Shown in pieces: positions 19,156 through 27,705 of a stretch of 64,000 bases of DNA (position 1 is the stretch's first letter; each line of letters opens with the position of its first letter). This DNA is from Bacteroidales bacterium (GTDB lineage Bacteria > Bacteroidota > Bacteroidia > Bacteroidales > UBA12077). Under the pieces are notes generated by a model. That model saw only the letters and a program-made list of their open reading frames with translations. It did no database searches and was not told the DNA's origin. The stretch lies in contig JANQHE010000005.1 in assembly GCA_028282785.1 (NCBI GenBank), positions 44,980-108,979 of the forward strand, read 5' to 3'. Position numbers and translations under genes: made by a program.

Positions 19156-19172
19156 AACTATACTAAGAAGTC

Positions 19173-19970
19173 ATGTCGAGAAACTATTTATCTATAAATC
19201 TCACAAAGGAGCAACAGGATTTTATCCAACTACTGGATGATTATGAGATTGATATTTTTACAGGTTCTGATGTTGAAAACCAGCTAAACAAAAAAATCCC
19301 AAACCTGAAAGGAATTCTTGAAAACTTGGTTCACAAAGAATTTCTTTCACGTATTGAAAATGGGAAATACTGTAAATCAACTTTTCGGAATGAGCATGTA
19401 ATAGGAACTTTTATGGCACAGAACAGTGCAATTGCATATTGGTCAGCTTTGAATTTACATGGCTTAACAGAGCAATTTCCTAATAATATTTTTGTCCAGA
19501 CCAATAAATTGAAAAAAAACAAATCGGTATTAGGAACCAGTTATCAGTTTGTAAAGGTTACGGATTACAAATTAGGTGGCTATCAAATGCAAGGTCATGG
19601 CAATAACCAGTTTAGGTTAACCAATATCGAAAAAACAATAACCGATTGTTTTGATTTACCTCAGTATTCCGGTGGTTATGCCGAATTAATCAGGGCATTT
19701 AACCAGGCTGAGATGAAAAGCGAATTATTAATTGAATATAGCCAGCAAATTAAAAATATCTCCGCAACCAAACGCATGGGATTCTTAGCCGAACTGTTGC
19801 AAAGGAAGGAATTGGGTTCTTTTGCAACTCATGCTACAACAATAATAAATGAAAAATATACGCTTTTCGACCCCTTTGGTTTGGAAAAAGGAGAATTTGT
19901 AAAAGAATGGAAATTACGATTGAACATTTCGAGAGAAGATATTTTATCAATCTGTAATAAACAATATTAA
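19173..19970 (+). CDS. abiEi: Type IV antitoxin AbiEi
   Basis: A 265-residue AbiEi-family antitoxin. The N-terminal winged helix (about residues 10-70: LLDDYEIDIFTGSDVENQL...LVHKEFLSRIENGKY) is the DNA-binding part. The C-terminal domain has the family blocks NSAIAYWSALNLHGL, NIEKTITDCFDLPQYSGG and FATHATTIINEKYTLFDPF. It should repress its own operon and counter the AbiEii toxin without binding it directly, as is known for type IV systems. The toxin gene follows after 15 bases, and a palindromic operator lies upstream. Confidence 0.92.
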   Translation: MSRNYLSINLTKEQQDFIQLLDDYEIDIFTGSDVENQLNKKIPNLKGILENLVHKEFLSRIENGKYCKSTFRNEHVIGTFMAQNSAIAYWSALNLHGLTEQFPNNIFVQTNKLKKNKSVLGTSYQFVKVTDYKLGGYQMQGHGNNQFRLTNIEKTITDCFDLPQYSGGYAELIRAFNQAEMKSELLIEYSQQIKNISATKRMGFLAELLQRKELGSFATHATTIINEKYTLFDPFGLEKGEFVKEWKLRLNISREDILSICNKQY

Positions 19971-19985
19971 GGCACTCGTTAAACA

Positions 19986-20852
19986 ATGATATTACAAAAA
20001 GAAATAAGTGAAAAGGCAGCTAAAAGTGGCGTGAACAAATCAACCATAGACAAAGATTGGGTTCTGGGTCATTTTTTAGATGCTATTTATTCCGTTTCCG
20101 AATTAAGAAAAAAGTTAGTCTTTAAAGGAGGTACATGTATAAAAAAATGTTATATACCCGATTATCGTTTTTCAGAAGACCTGGATTTTACCTGTACAGA
20201 TGAAAAATTTGGATTGACTGATAATCATCTAAATGAAATATGTAATCTGGTTAATGAGAGGTCAGGAGCATTAACACACATTCAATCCCTGAAAGAGCTA
20301 AAGCACAAAAACAAACGTACAGGATTTGAGGCAGTAATTAAATTTTGGGGAGCTGACCACAGAAAGAACGATGTTCCGCCATCACCGGAGCGCTGGCTTA
20401 CAAAAATAAAAATAGAAGTAATCCTTTATGAGAAAGTAATATTTCCTTTGGAAAGTAAACGGGTAAATCACGATTATTCCGATTCATTATCAGAAAATGC
20501 AAAAGCCATTCCCAGTTATTCCATTAATGAAATCTTATCAGAGAAAATGCGCTCATTGATTCAACGTTCCTATACAGCACCCAGGGACTATTACGATATA
20601 TGGTTTTTATCCAATCATTTTACTGATTTGGATTATAAAGTAATCGTGAATGCTTTTCACGAAAAGATGAGGTACAAAGGGCTTGAATTTACAGGCATAG
20701 AGCAATTCCTTAATGAAGAATCGAATACCATTTTAAAGAAAAGCTGGAAGAACAGCCTGGGACATCAAATTTCACAGGATAAGCTACCTGAATTTAATGA
20801 AGTAAAGAGTGATTTGGAAAAGTGGTTTGCTGAATTATTTAAAAAAAAATAG
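19986..20852 (+). CDS. abiEii: Type IV toxin AbiEii, nucleotidyltransferase
   Basis: A 288-residue AbiEii/AbiGii toxin of the DUF1814 nucleotidyltransferase family. The active-site motif is present: GGT at 48-50, then RFSEDLDF at 61-68 with the catalytic acidic pair. A Lys-rich strand (LTKIKIEVILYEKV) and the late block SEKMRSLIQRSYTAPRDYYDIW also fit the family. Related toxins add nucleotides to tRNA and stop growth during phage infection. All catalytic residues appear intact. It is co-transcribed with abiEi. Confidence 0.93.
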   Translation: MILQKEISEKAAKSGVNKSTIDKDWVLGHFLDAIYSVSELRKKLVFKGGTCIKKCYIPDYRFSEDLDFTCTDEKFGLTDNHLNEICNLVNERSGALTHIQSLKELKHKNKRTGFEAVIKFWGADHRKNDVPPSPERWLTKIKIEVILYEKVIFPLESKRVNHDYSDSLSENAKAIPSYSINEILSEKMRSLIQRSYTAPRDYYDIWFLSNHFTDLDYKVIVNAFHEKMRYKGLEFTGIEQFLNEESNTILKKSWKNSLGHQISQDKLPEFNEVKSDLEKWFAELFKKK

Positions 20853-21317
20853 ATAAAATTGTTCTAAATTAATTTTTGGTTCAGCAAAAAAATACGCTTC
20901 ACCTATGTTTCACCAAAGATTTCAGTGTTCTTATAATCATCTAATAAATAAGTAAAGTAATTTGACTGTATGTCATCCTGCTACCCCGACATCCAAAAGG
21001 ACTTTTTTATCCATCACACGACGGTTCGACCTAATTTTTTATATGAATTGTTTTATTTCAAAAAAATCATCTGATAAAGCCAGCTTTCCCGCGTGCTGAG
21101 CAAGTTCCACCCACTCCCTTGCAAGTTCGACCCATGCAACACTCTTTTTTCTAAAACCTTTTTAATCCCCCAGTCGGATGTTATATTTTTTATTAATAAT
21201 TATTTTAACTATTACTTTTTTGCAAAAGTTTTTTATTTTAGTTCAATGACATGAGTTAATTTGAAAAAGGGCCAAGTAAAAAGATAAAAAACTTATGTAG
21301 GATTTGATATTAAAAAT
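20853..21317. other. Intergenic region at the right end of the tRNA-Pro island
   Basis: No gene is visible. It contains the 17-base repeat of the tRNA-Pro 3' end (20,975-20,991), followed by a short hairpin-like stretch (TCCAAAAGGA) and T-run. A CC-rich patch at 21,095-21,140 has a near repeat (GCAAGTTCCACCCA / GCAAGTTCGACCCA), about 25 bases apart. Confidence 0.4.
20975..20991 (+). repeat. Putative attR: copy of the tRNA-Pro 3' end
   Basis: Matches 9969-9985 at 16 of 17 bases (C to T at the seventh). It is not part of a tRNA here. It would close an 11 kb island that holds the Wadjet, DUF4238 and AbiE genes. No integrase is left inside. Confidence 0.55.
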
Positions 21318-21482
21318 ATGGATTCAAATTTTAGTTTTTTACAATCTGAATGGAATTTTATGTATAGTCAAGCCAGAGAATCCGAAAAATCTTTCAAAAC
21401 AGTTACGGTAACTCTGTATTTTATTCCAGGTTATGTCTTGAAACAACCGTTAATTGGTTATAAGAAAATGAATCCTGTTTAA
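21318..21482 (+). pseudogene. Possible remnant of a type I restriction HsdR N-terminus
   Basis: A 54-codon frame opening MDSNFSFLQSEWNFMYSQAR. This resembles the first residues of HsdR/DEAD-type restriction subunits (NFxFLQxEWxxxxxxAxxAE). After about residue 25 the resemblance stops and the frame ends soon after. No helicase or nuclease part follows. I read it as a truncated scrap of a restriction gene, but the match is short. Confidence 0.4.
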
Positions 21483-21596
21483 ATATTCCTTATACTACAA
21501 GTTTATCGGATGATAAGAAAGAAGAAAAAATAAACAGAAAATAAAATGTAGCTAAAAAGTTTTTATAATAGCTTAAAAATTGGTAAAAAAGAAAGA

Positions 21597-23255
21597 ATGG
21601 AAAAATACGGAGAAATTCTATTTGAAGCTGAATCAACCGATTTAAAAGAATGCTTAAACAGATTGTCTGAGGAAGATATTGAGTCATGTTGCAAATATAA
21701 AATCTACAATCGTGGTTATGATTATTATCACGATTGTAGGGTTCAGCAAATATGGTATAATAAAAAGGCTAATACTATTTCAGCAGAAGTCCTTGGAACA
21801 AGGGAATACGATGTGGAAATTTATATTGAAAATGATGAAGTTCACGGCTCCTGTGACTGTGAATACTATGATATTTGTAAGCACATTATTGCTGTCTTGC
21901 TAAATATAGCTGATGATGGTGTTGAAAGTATCCCGGAAAGTAAAATTATTCAGGTACCAACTATCGAATCGGTCGATTATTTTAAAGATTATCTTACAAA
22001 ACTGAGTAAGGATGAATTAATTAATCTTGTAATGAGGTATGCCCCGGATAGTTTTATCAGGCAAATACAAAACAGCAAATCAACACAAAAGGATGCTACA
22101 ACTGTTATAGATAAAGTTGAGAAAAAAGTACATGATTACCTGAATGATGAAGAGTTACTCTGGGATCCTTCCGGCATGGATGCCGCCATTATGAAACAAC
22201 TCGATAAATTAAAAGGTTTCGAAAATCAGATTCATGATAGAATGGGCAAGTTGCTGATAATGATTATGAAAAGTGTTAACGAAGCATTTGATGAGGGATA
22301 TTTATATATTGATAATTACTACGAGGAAGACTTTTATGAGTCAGCAGATTTTAATCAATATGTTATTTCTTTTATTCAAAAATTATCTTTTGAAAATAAG
22401 CTAATTTTTATCAGGGAATTAGATAAGACATTGGGTTTAATGAATTACAATACTTATGATGAAATTCCTAACAAATATGGCTCCTGCTTCTCGAAGGAAG
22501 AATCAAAGAAGTTGGCAGAATTTGTCGAAAATAACAGGCAATCAATAAGCTTATCATTTATTAACAAAGTTTACCAGGTTATTGAATCAGAACTAAATGC
22601 GGAAAGTAAAGAATTAATATTGTCAATACTTTCTAGTACAGGTAGTCAAGAGCATTTACTTTTAATAGTTGAACTATTAAATTCGCAGAATCGACTAACT
22701 GATTCTTATAAGTTCCTCAATAAATTTCTTTCCAACCAGAAAGGATTTGTTGACAATAAAATAATAGAATTTTATCTTAATTTGGCTAAAGAAACCGGAT
22801 CAGATATTGAAAAAACGGCATGGATAGCATTAAAACATAATCCTCTGGAAAAGAATTTATCATTAATAAAGTCTTATGGTGTATCTGAAACATCAGTATT
22901 TGAAGAGTTAGTTAAAGATGACAATCCCGTAGAATTGTTAAGTTTCTATGAAAAAGAAAAAAGGTTTGGTGATGCACTCAATCTAATTTCCGATAACAAC
23001 AGATTTTACGATGAAACAATATTTTCATTCTTTAAGAAAAACAAAAAAATATTAAGAGAACAAGCTGAAGAGTATTTCCTTAAAAGAATTGATGCAAATC
23101 TTGTTAGTACCGGTGACAGTTATTATGAAAAAATAGCAGAAACAGTAAGTCAGATAAAACAAATTAACACAAATCTAGCTAAAGAAGTATTAGCAGATTT
23201 ACGGACCAATTACAAAAGAAGGACAAAGCTAATGGGTATGCTTAATCGTTTTTAA
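21597..23255 (+). CDS. SWIM zinc-finger domain protein
   Basis: A 552-residue protein with a SWIM zinc finger near the N-terminus: Cys86, Cys88, Cys94 and His96 in GSCDCEYYDICKH (CxC-x5-CxH). The preceding strand-rich part (YNRGYDYYHDCRVQQIWYN...AEVLGTREYDVEI) is the usual SWIM context. Residues about 130-550 are helical and repeat-like, probably an alpha-solenoid, and rich in Glu/Lys/Asn. SWIM proteins bind DNA or proteins and are often found next to helicases. Here a UvrD-like helicase follows 250 bases downstream on the same strand. No enzymatic motif is seen. Confidence 0.8.
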   Translation: MEKYGEILFEAESTDLKECLNRLSEEDIESCCKYKIYNRGYDYYHDCRVQQIWYNKKANTISAEVLGTREYDVEIYIENDEVHGSCDCEYYDICKHIIAVLLNIADDGVESIPESKIIQVPTIESVDYFKDYLTKLSKDELINLVMRYAPDSFIRQIQNSKSTQKDATTVIDKVEKKVHDYLNDEELLWDPSGMDAAIMKQLDKLKGFENQIHDRMGKLLIMIMKSVNEAFDEGYLYIDNYYEEDFYESADFNQYVISFIQKLSFENKLIFIRELDKTLGLMNYNTYDEIPNKYGSCFSKEESKKLAEFVENNRQSISLSFINKVYQVIESELNAESKELILSILSSTGSQEHLLLIVELLNSQNRLTDSYKFLNKFLSNQKGFVDNKIIEFYLNLAKETGSDIEKTAWIALKHNPLEKNLSLIKSYGVSETSVFEELVKDDNPVELLSFYEKEKRFGDALNLISDNNRFYDETIFSFFKKNKKILREQAEEYFLKRIDANLVSTGDSYYEKIAETVSQIKQINTNLAKEVLADLRTNYKRRTKLMGMLNRF

Positions 23256-23503
23256 TTTTTGATACCAAATAACTTTAAAACAAATAATAAAAAACTATAT
23301 CTGGCTCAACATTAAATCAAAGCTTTTGGAACTGTATCCTAAAGAGGAAGGAAATGGAGAATATGAAAAAATATATGATTATAAATTTGTTTAAACCATA
23401 GTAATCGGAAAAAAGAAAATACACTTGGTCGGTAGATGATTTATTAAAGGAATTGGGAGATGAGGTTAAACCAGAAAAATATAATCATAAAAACATCAAT
23501 ATT
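23256..23503. other. Gap between the SWIM and helicase genes with a broken reading frame
   Basis: Short coding-like stretches in two frames: LLELYPKEEGNGEYEKIYDYK around 23,320-23,390, then RKYTWSVDDLLKELGDEVK around 23,415-23,465. The second runs in frame into the helicase gene. They could be remains of a small gene, or an N-terminal part of the helicase lost to a frameshift. Confidence 0.3.
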
Positions 23504-25207
23504 ATGAGTATTTCATTTACAGATGAACAAAAAACAATTTTTCAGTTCGTTAAGAACGAAAGTTCACATGGTATTATTGATGCAGTTGCCGGAGCTGGAA
23601 AAACCACAACAATTATTGAATCTGCAAGGTATGCCGGAAATGAAGAACAGATTTTGTTTTGTGCATTTAATAATAGTATAGCAAAAGAAATTTTGAACAA
23701 ATTTCGAAACAAGGGGATGAATAGGGTGACCGTAAAAACAATTCATGCTTTGGGTAGACAAATCCTTTTTGATAATAACAACTCCGGGAAACCTCTTCAA
23801 CTTGAGAATAATAAATATTGGCAAATTTTAAAGAACCAGGAAATTCAAAATGAATTAAAGTCTGAATATCAAAATATTCTTGCCATAAATAATCTTGACC
23901 CTGAGAATATTGAAGATCCTAATGATTTTGCTGTTAAAAATTTAATTAACAAGATTAATGAGAGGCTAATCATTATAAACCAAAAATACCGTACAACACT
24001 CGCCAAAAAAGATATATCTGATTTTGAGCAAATGGTAATTCATTTTAATATTTTTAATGAAATAGAGGTTAACAAAAGAAATTTTAAGAAGGAATTAGGT
24101 TATTACTTCGAATGTCACAAAATACTATTACAGAAGGGAAATCAATTTTCAAAAGATTCCATGATTATTGATTATACAGATATGATATACCTACCATATG
24201 CCTGGAAGCTATATCCTAATAGCAGATATGATTTTCTTTTTATAGATGAATGTCAGGATTTATCAAAGGCACAATTGCAAACAGCCGTAAAATATGGTAA
24301 AAAAGGAAGCCGGATATTAGCTGTTGGTGATCCCTACCAATCTATTTATGGTTTTACCGGTGCAGATATTGAATCATTTGATAGAGTGAAAAACTTAACA
24401 AAAGCAACGGAGTTGCCCTTAAGATCAAGTTTCCGATGTCCAAAGAAAGTTATTGAAATTGCTCAAACTCTTAGAGATGACATAACAGGATTTAAGGCTG
24501 AAGAAGGTTCTGTTATAAACATACCCAGAAATCAAATAATTGAATTGGCAAAACCCGGCAATTTAATAATTTCCAGATTAAAAGCACCACTGGTGATTTT
24601 AGTTTTTGATTTCATCAATAAGAATATTAAAATACAAATTCATGAAGACGAAGTAAATGAAATAATTCAAGAGCTTAAAGGTATTTTTAAGCATGATGAA
24701 CTAAATGTTATTATTGATACCCTTCCAAATAAATTTGAAGATTTGCGTGATAAAGTCATAAAAAGATGGGAATGGATAATAAGGAAGAATGCCGAAAGAA
24801 TAATTGATTCAATAGAAAGAAACGTTTACATCGATAACGAAAAAGAATATTTAAGAAATAAATTAGATTTTCTTTCACAGAAATATTATCAATGGAATGA
24901 TGAGTGCCCGTCTATTTTAGAACTTTTAAAGAAAATACGGGCATTTATTTCATCAAATGACAATCCAATAAAACTATCAACAATACATCGGGCTAAAGGG
25001 CTTGAAGAAGACAGAATTTTTATACTAAACTATAACGAGCTTCCTCTTAATCGATTGAACCAAAAAGATTGGGAAAAAGAGCAAGAATTAAACCTTAAAT
25101 ATGTAGCAGTAACTCGTGCCAGAAAAGAATTATTTTTAGTTGAGTCTAAAAATCATGAAGAACTTGTTGATGAAGGAAGTTTATTTGATGAGCTGCCTTT
25201 TGATTGA
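23504..25207 (+). CDS. UvrD/Rep-type superfamily 1 helicase
   Basis: About 567 residues. Walker A is AVAGAGKTT (about residues 28-36). Walker B is FLFIDECQDLS, motif III is VGDPYQSIYGFTGAD, motif IV-like RSSFRCPKKV follows, motif V is LSTIHRAKGLEEDRIFIL, and motif VI is YVAVTRARKELFLV. All ATPase and DNA-binding motifs are present, so it should move along single-stranded DNA. The 1B/2B insert parts are shorter than in UvrD/PcrA (about 720 residues), which fits the small accessory helicases. I prefer ATG 23,504 (MSISFTDEQKTIF); an in-frame ATG at 23,453 is possible. It pairs with the SWIM gene upstream. Confidence 0.88.
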   Translation: MSISFTDEQKTIFQFVKNESSHGIIDAVAGAGKTTTIIESARYAGNEEQILFCAFNNSIAKEILNKFRNKGMNRVTVKTIHALGRQILFDNNNSGKPLQLENNKYWQILKNQEIQNELKSEYQNILAINNLDPENIEDPNDFAVKNLINKINERLIIINQKYRTTLAKKDISDFEQMVIHFNIFNEIEVNKRNFKKELGYYFECHKILLQKGNQFSKDSMIIDYTDMIYLPYAWKLYPNSRYDFLFIDECQDLSKAQLQTAVKYGKKGSRILAVGDPYQSIYGFTGADIESFDRVKNLTKATELPLRSSFRCPKKVIEIAQTLRDDITGFKAEEGSVINIPRNQIIELAKPGNLIISRLKAPLVILVFDFINKNIKIQIHEDEVNEIIQELKGIFKHDELNVIIDTLPNKFEDLRDKVIKRWEWIIRKNAERIIDSIERNVYIDNEKEYLRNKLDFLSQKYYQWNDECPSILELLKKIRAFISSNDNPIKLSTIHRAKGLEEDRIFILNYNELPLNRLNQKDWEKEQELNLKYVAVTRARKELFLVESKNHEELVDEGSLFDELPFD

Positions 25208-25234
25208 ATTTATTGAAGGTGTTGTATTAATATC

Positions 25235-25330
25235 AAACCAATCTTTCCGCTAAATTTCCTTTCCAAATAATAAAACCTTTCTTATCATTGGAATAGTCAT
25301 GCAAAATACGCTGAAATTGGCTGGTGAATT
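25235..25330 (-). pseudogene. Short C-terminal gene remnant
   Basis: A minus-strand frame of 31 codons ending FIIWKGNLAERLV, bounded upstream by a stop. It reads like the end of a real protein but is too short to place. The rest of the 230-base gap between the helicase and the Fic gene shows nothing. Confidence 0.25.
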
Positions 25331-25438
25331 TTTAAAGAAGAATTCTTCCTTGAGATAAAGTATAATAAGCGTTATTATTTCTGGTGGGCTATACTCGTTC
25401 ATATTTAAATTATTTTTTAAAACAATAGTTTCGGAAAT

Positions 25439-26560
25439 TTATCCTTCCAAGATCCTGATTAAGTCATTATTTAAATAGAATACTTCTTTCCCGTCTTGTT
25501 TTGGACTTAGTATTCCTAAATCCGTTAGTTCTTGCATATACTTTGTAAGAGTTGTTCGACTTGAACGCTCCAAAGTATCTCCCAAAAGCTTAGGTTTAAT
25601 ATATGGTTGCATAAATAGCATTTCATTTACTTCTTTATTATACCATTTTAGATTCTTTTTACCATACTCTAATGTTGCATCCATTTGTAAAATAATTTCA
25701 TCAATTAAGCGATTCGTAAATGCAGCTGTATATTGTACCGCTTTCATCATATATAATAACCATGATTTCCAATCACCACGTTGAGTAACTGCACCTAATT
25801 TAAAATAATAATCATCTTTATTTTCAATAATATACTTACTTAGATATAGAACAGGTTGAGATAGTAAACCTTGATTTACCAAATAAAGCAAGTTAATTAT
25901 ACGTCCTGTACGGCCGTTGCCGTCAGAAAAAGGATGGATAGCTTCGAACTGATAATGAGCAATTGCCATTTTTATTAGCGGATCATTATTACAAACTTTA
26001 TCATTTGAAAGGTATTCTGTAAAATCTGTAATTAGTTTTTCCAGTATTTCTTTACCTCTGGGTGGAGTATAAATAACTTCTCCTGGCCTAAATTCGCTGT
26101 CTCCCCTGCGAATTACAACCTGAGATTGTGGTGAACGTAAACCTTGGGAAGTATTTTTTACTTTTTGGTATACCCGTAAAATTGTATCAAATGTTATTTT
26201 TTTCTTTTTGTGAATATGATTGTAACCGACCCATAGGGCTTCCCTATATCGAAGAACTTCTTTTGTATTTGGAGAAGCATTTTTTTCTTTTAAAGAATCT
26301 GATACAGCTTTATATAATTCGTCTTCTGTAGTAAATATATTCTCTATTTCTGATGAACTTTTAGCTTCTTGCAATGTTAGTGTGTTGATAAGCATTGTAG
26401 GGTTAGGTAATCGATATAAGTTTTTATTTAACTCGGCAAGATTTCTACTTGCATAACCCCATTCCAATAATACATCTTTATCAATTATTTCTTCTTGTGG
26501 AGGTAATAAAGATAGTTGATTGTATGGTTTAGTTCTGTCAAAAGCTTGTTTTATGTTCAT
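25439..26560 (-). CDS. Fic family protein (probable AMP-transferase) with winged-helix tail
   Basis: A 373-residue Fic/DOC protein. The catalytic motif HPFSDGNGRTGR lies at about residues 207-218, with His, the phosphate-binding GNG and Arg all intact. An inhibitory-helix motif SSEIEN (S69 to N74, pattern SxxxEN) lies N-terminal to the Fic core, so this is a class II, self-inhibited enzyme. The C-terminal about 60 residues (LEYGKKNLKWYN..., TLTKYMQELTDLGIL) form a winged helix. Such proteins transfer AMP from ATP to target proteins. It is a lone gene read against the helicase. The upstream region holds several TGTTCA/TGAACA copies that could be its own operator. Confidence 0.92.
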   Translation of the reverse strand: MNIKQAFDRTKPYNQLSLLPPQEEIIDKDVLLEWGYASRNLAELNKNLYRLPNPTMLINTLTLQEAKSSSEIENIFTTEDELYKAVSDSLKEKNASPNTKEVLRYREALWVGYNHIHKKKKITFDTILRVYQKVKNTSQGLRSPQSQVVIRRGDSEFRPGEVIYTPPRGKEILEKLITDFTEYLSNDKVCNNDPLIKMAIAHYQFEAIHPFSDGNGRTGRIINLLYLVNQGLLSQPVLYLSKYIIENKDDYYFKLGAVTQRGDWKSWLLYMMKAVQYTAAFTNRLIDEIILQMDATLEYGKKNLKWYNKEVNEMLFMQPYIKPKLLGDTLERSSRTTLTKYMQELTDLGILSPKQDGKEVFYLNNDLIRILEG

Positions 26561-27010
26561 TTATTTTAAAATTATTGGACATGTAACAAATATATGTTCA
26601 TTTTTTTATAAAAACTAACATTGTGTTCAAATAACTTTATTTTTATGAACACGTACTTGTTTTGTATTCATTTTTTAAAAGAAGGCAATTTAGAAGGAAA
26701 CTCTTTTTTTATGACATTTTCGAAATATACAGATAATTTTTCGTTGTTTTAAATCGTTATCTACCTAGACTTTATGAGATAAATCTGTCTGTAAATACTA
26801 GAGTAACTTAATATAGGAGAGAAATTGGTATATGTAAGTTTTAGTATTTTTTCAATATCACTTTAGTTTGGTTCTTTTTTGCAAACTACTGAACGAAGTT
26901 CGAATATCCTTTTTACAAAAATCACCAAAAAAGTAATTTTATTTTTAATAATTATATAAAAACTACTAGCAATCTTATAATATCAAATATATCAAAATAA
27001 ATTAACAAAA
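26561..27010. other. Intergenic region upstream of fic and tetR
   Basis: No gene seen. On the minus strand TATATTTG (26,587-26,594) is a likely -7 box for the Fic gene. TGTTCA occurs near 26,595 and 26,632 and TGAACA near 26,645, a possible regulator array. A short inverted repeat CGAAC/GTTCG lies near 26,893. Confidence 0.4.
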
Positions 27011-27051
27011 ACAGACCAGTTTGTCTGCTTGCATTTCTTTACTTATATTTG
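27011..27051 (+). promoter_or_regulatory. Promoter and TetR-type operator of the tetR gene
   Basis: ACAGAC-N6-GTCTGC (27,011-27,028) is a near-perfect palindrome. It overlaps the -33 TTTG (27,020-27,023); after 20 bases comes a perfect -7 TATATTTG (27,044-27,051). A regulator bound there would block the polymerase. The same palindrome occurs at 27,673. Confidence 0.75.
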
Positions 27052-27068
27052 CAAGCAAAACTTTTTAG

Positions 27069-27656
27069 ATGAGTAGCAAAGAAAACATTCAAAATGTAGC
27101 GTTAAAACTTTTTTTAACAAAAGGTTATAACGTTGGGATCAATGAGATTATAGAACAAGCCAATACTTCCAAAGGTGCATTTTACCATCATTTTAAAAGT
27201 AAGGAGCAACTATTCCTGGAAACCATTGATAAATATTTTTTTGGTTTCCTGGATGACCTCAGTTTTCTTGACAAATCAAACTTAGATTTTGATGAGAAAA
27301 TTTTAAAACTTGTCAAATTGGTATTTACCCCTATGAAAAAGTTAAAGGATATATTTAAAAATGGTGAGCAATTCAATTATTTGGGGGTGCTCGCAGAATA
27401 TCCAAAAAATGATATTTTGAGACAAAAAAGCCGGGAGCATTTAAACCTGCTTATAAATAAACTCGAGGAAATAATCGAACAATCCCGGCAAGCTGGCGAG
27501 ATAAAGAACAGTGTCGACAAAAAAATCCTGAGTTTTCATATGAGTATGCTGATAGATGGCTCAATTGTGGATGCCCTAACCATTTTTAATGATATTTATA
27601 AGGCTGAAGAAGAGTGCATTAAAGCTATTAAACAATTGATAGGATTGATTAAATAA
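27069..27656 (+). CDS. TetR/AcrR family regulator
   Basis: A 195-residue TetR-type repressor. The N-terminal HTH (about residues 1-47) reads ALKLFLTKGYNVGINEIIEQANTSKGAFYHHFKSKEQLF, a textbook TetR DNA-binding domain. The C-terminal part is helical, for ligand binding and dimer formation. Its own promoter carries a palindrome, and a matching one lies between it and the radical SAM gene. It probably represses itself and the downstream radical SAM-CLC pair. The ligand is unknown. Confidence 0.92.
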   Translation: MSSKENIQNVALKLFLTKGYNVGINEIIEQANTSKGAFYHHFKSKEQLFLETIDKYFFGFLDDLSFLDKSNLDFDEKILKLVKLVFTPMKKLKDIFKNGEQFNYLGVLAEYPKNDILRQKSREHLNLLINKLEEIIEQSRQAGEIKNSVDKKILSFHMSMLIDGSIVDALTIFNDIYKAEEECIKAIKQLIGLIK

Positions 27657-27672
27657 ATTTTTTTACATAATT

Positions 27673-27690
27673 ACAGACAGACTTGTCTGT
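27673..27690. promoter_or_regulatory. Second TetR-type operator, before the radical SAM gene
   Basis: ACAGAC-AGACTT-GTCTGT is a perfect 6-bp palindrome with a 6-base spacer. It has the same half-sites and spacing as the site at 27,011-27,028. It lies 15 bases before the radical SAM start. Confidence 0.7.
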
Positions 27691-27705
27691 TTAAAGCAAT
27701 AAACA

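Noticed and set aside
20100..20600. AbiEii as an orphan or broken toxin
   Set aside because: Both the GGT and the SEDLDF motif are intact, and the antitoxin gene with its promoter lies directly upstream.
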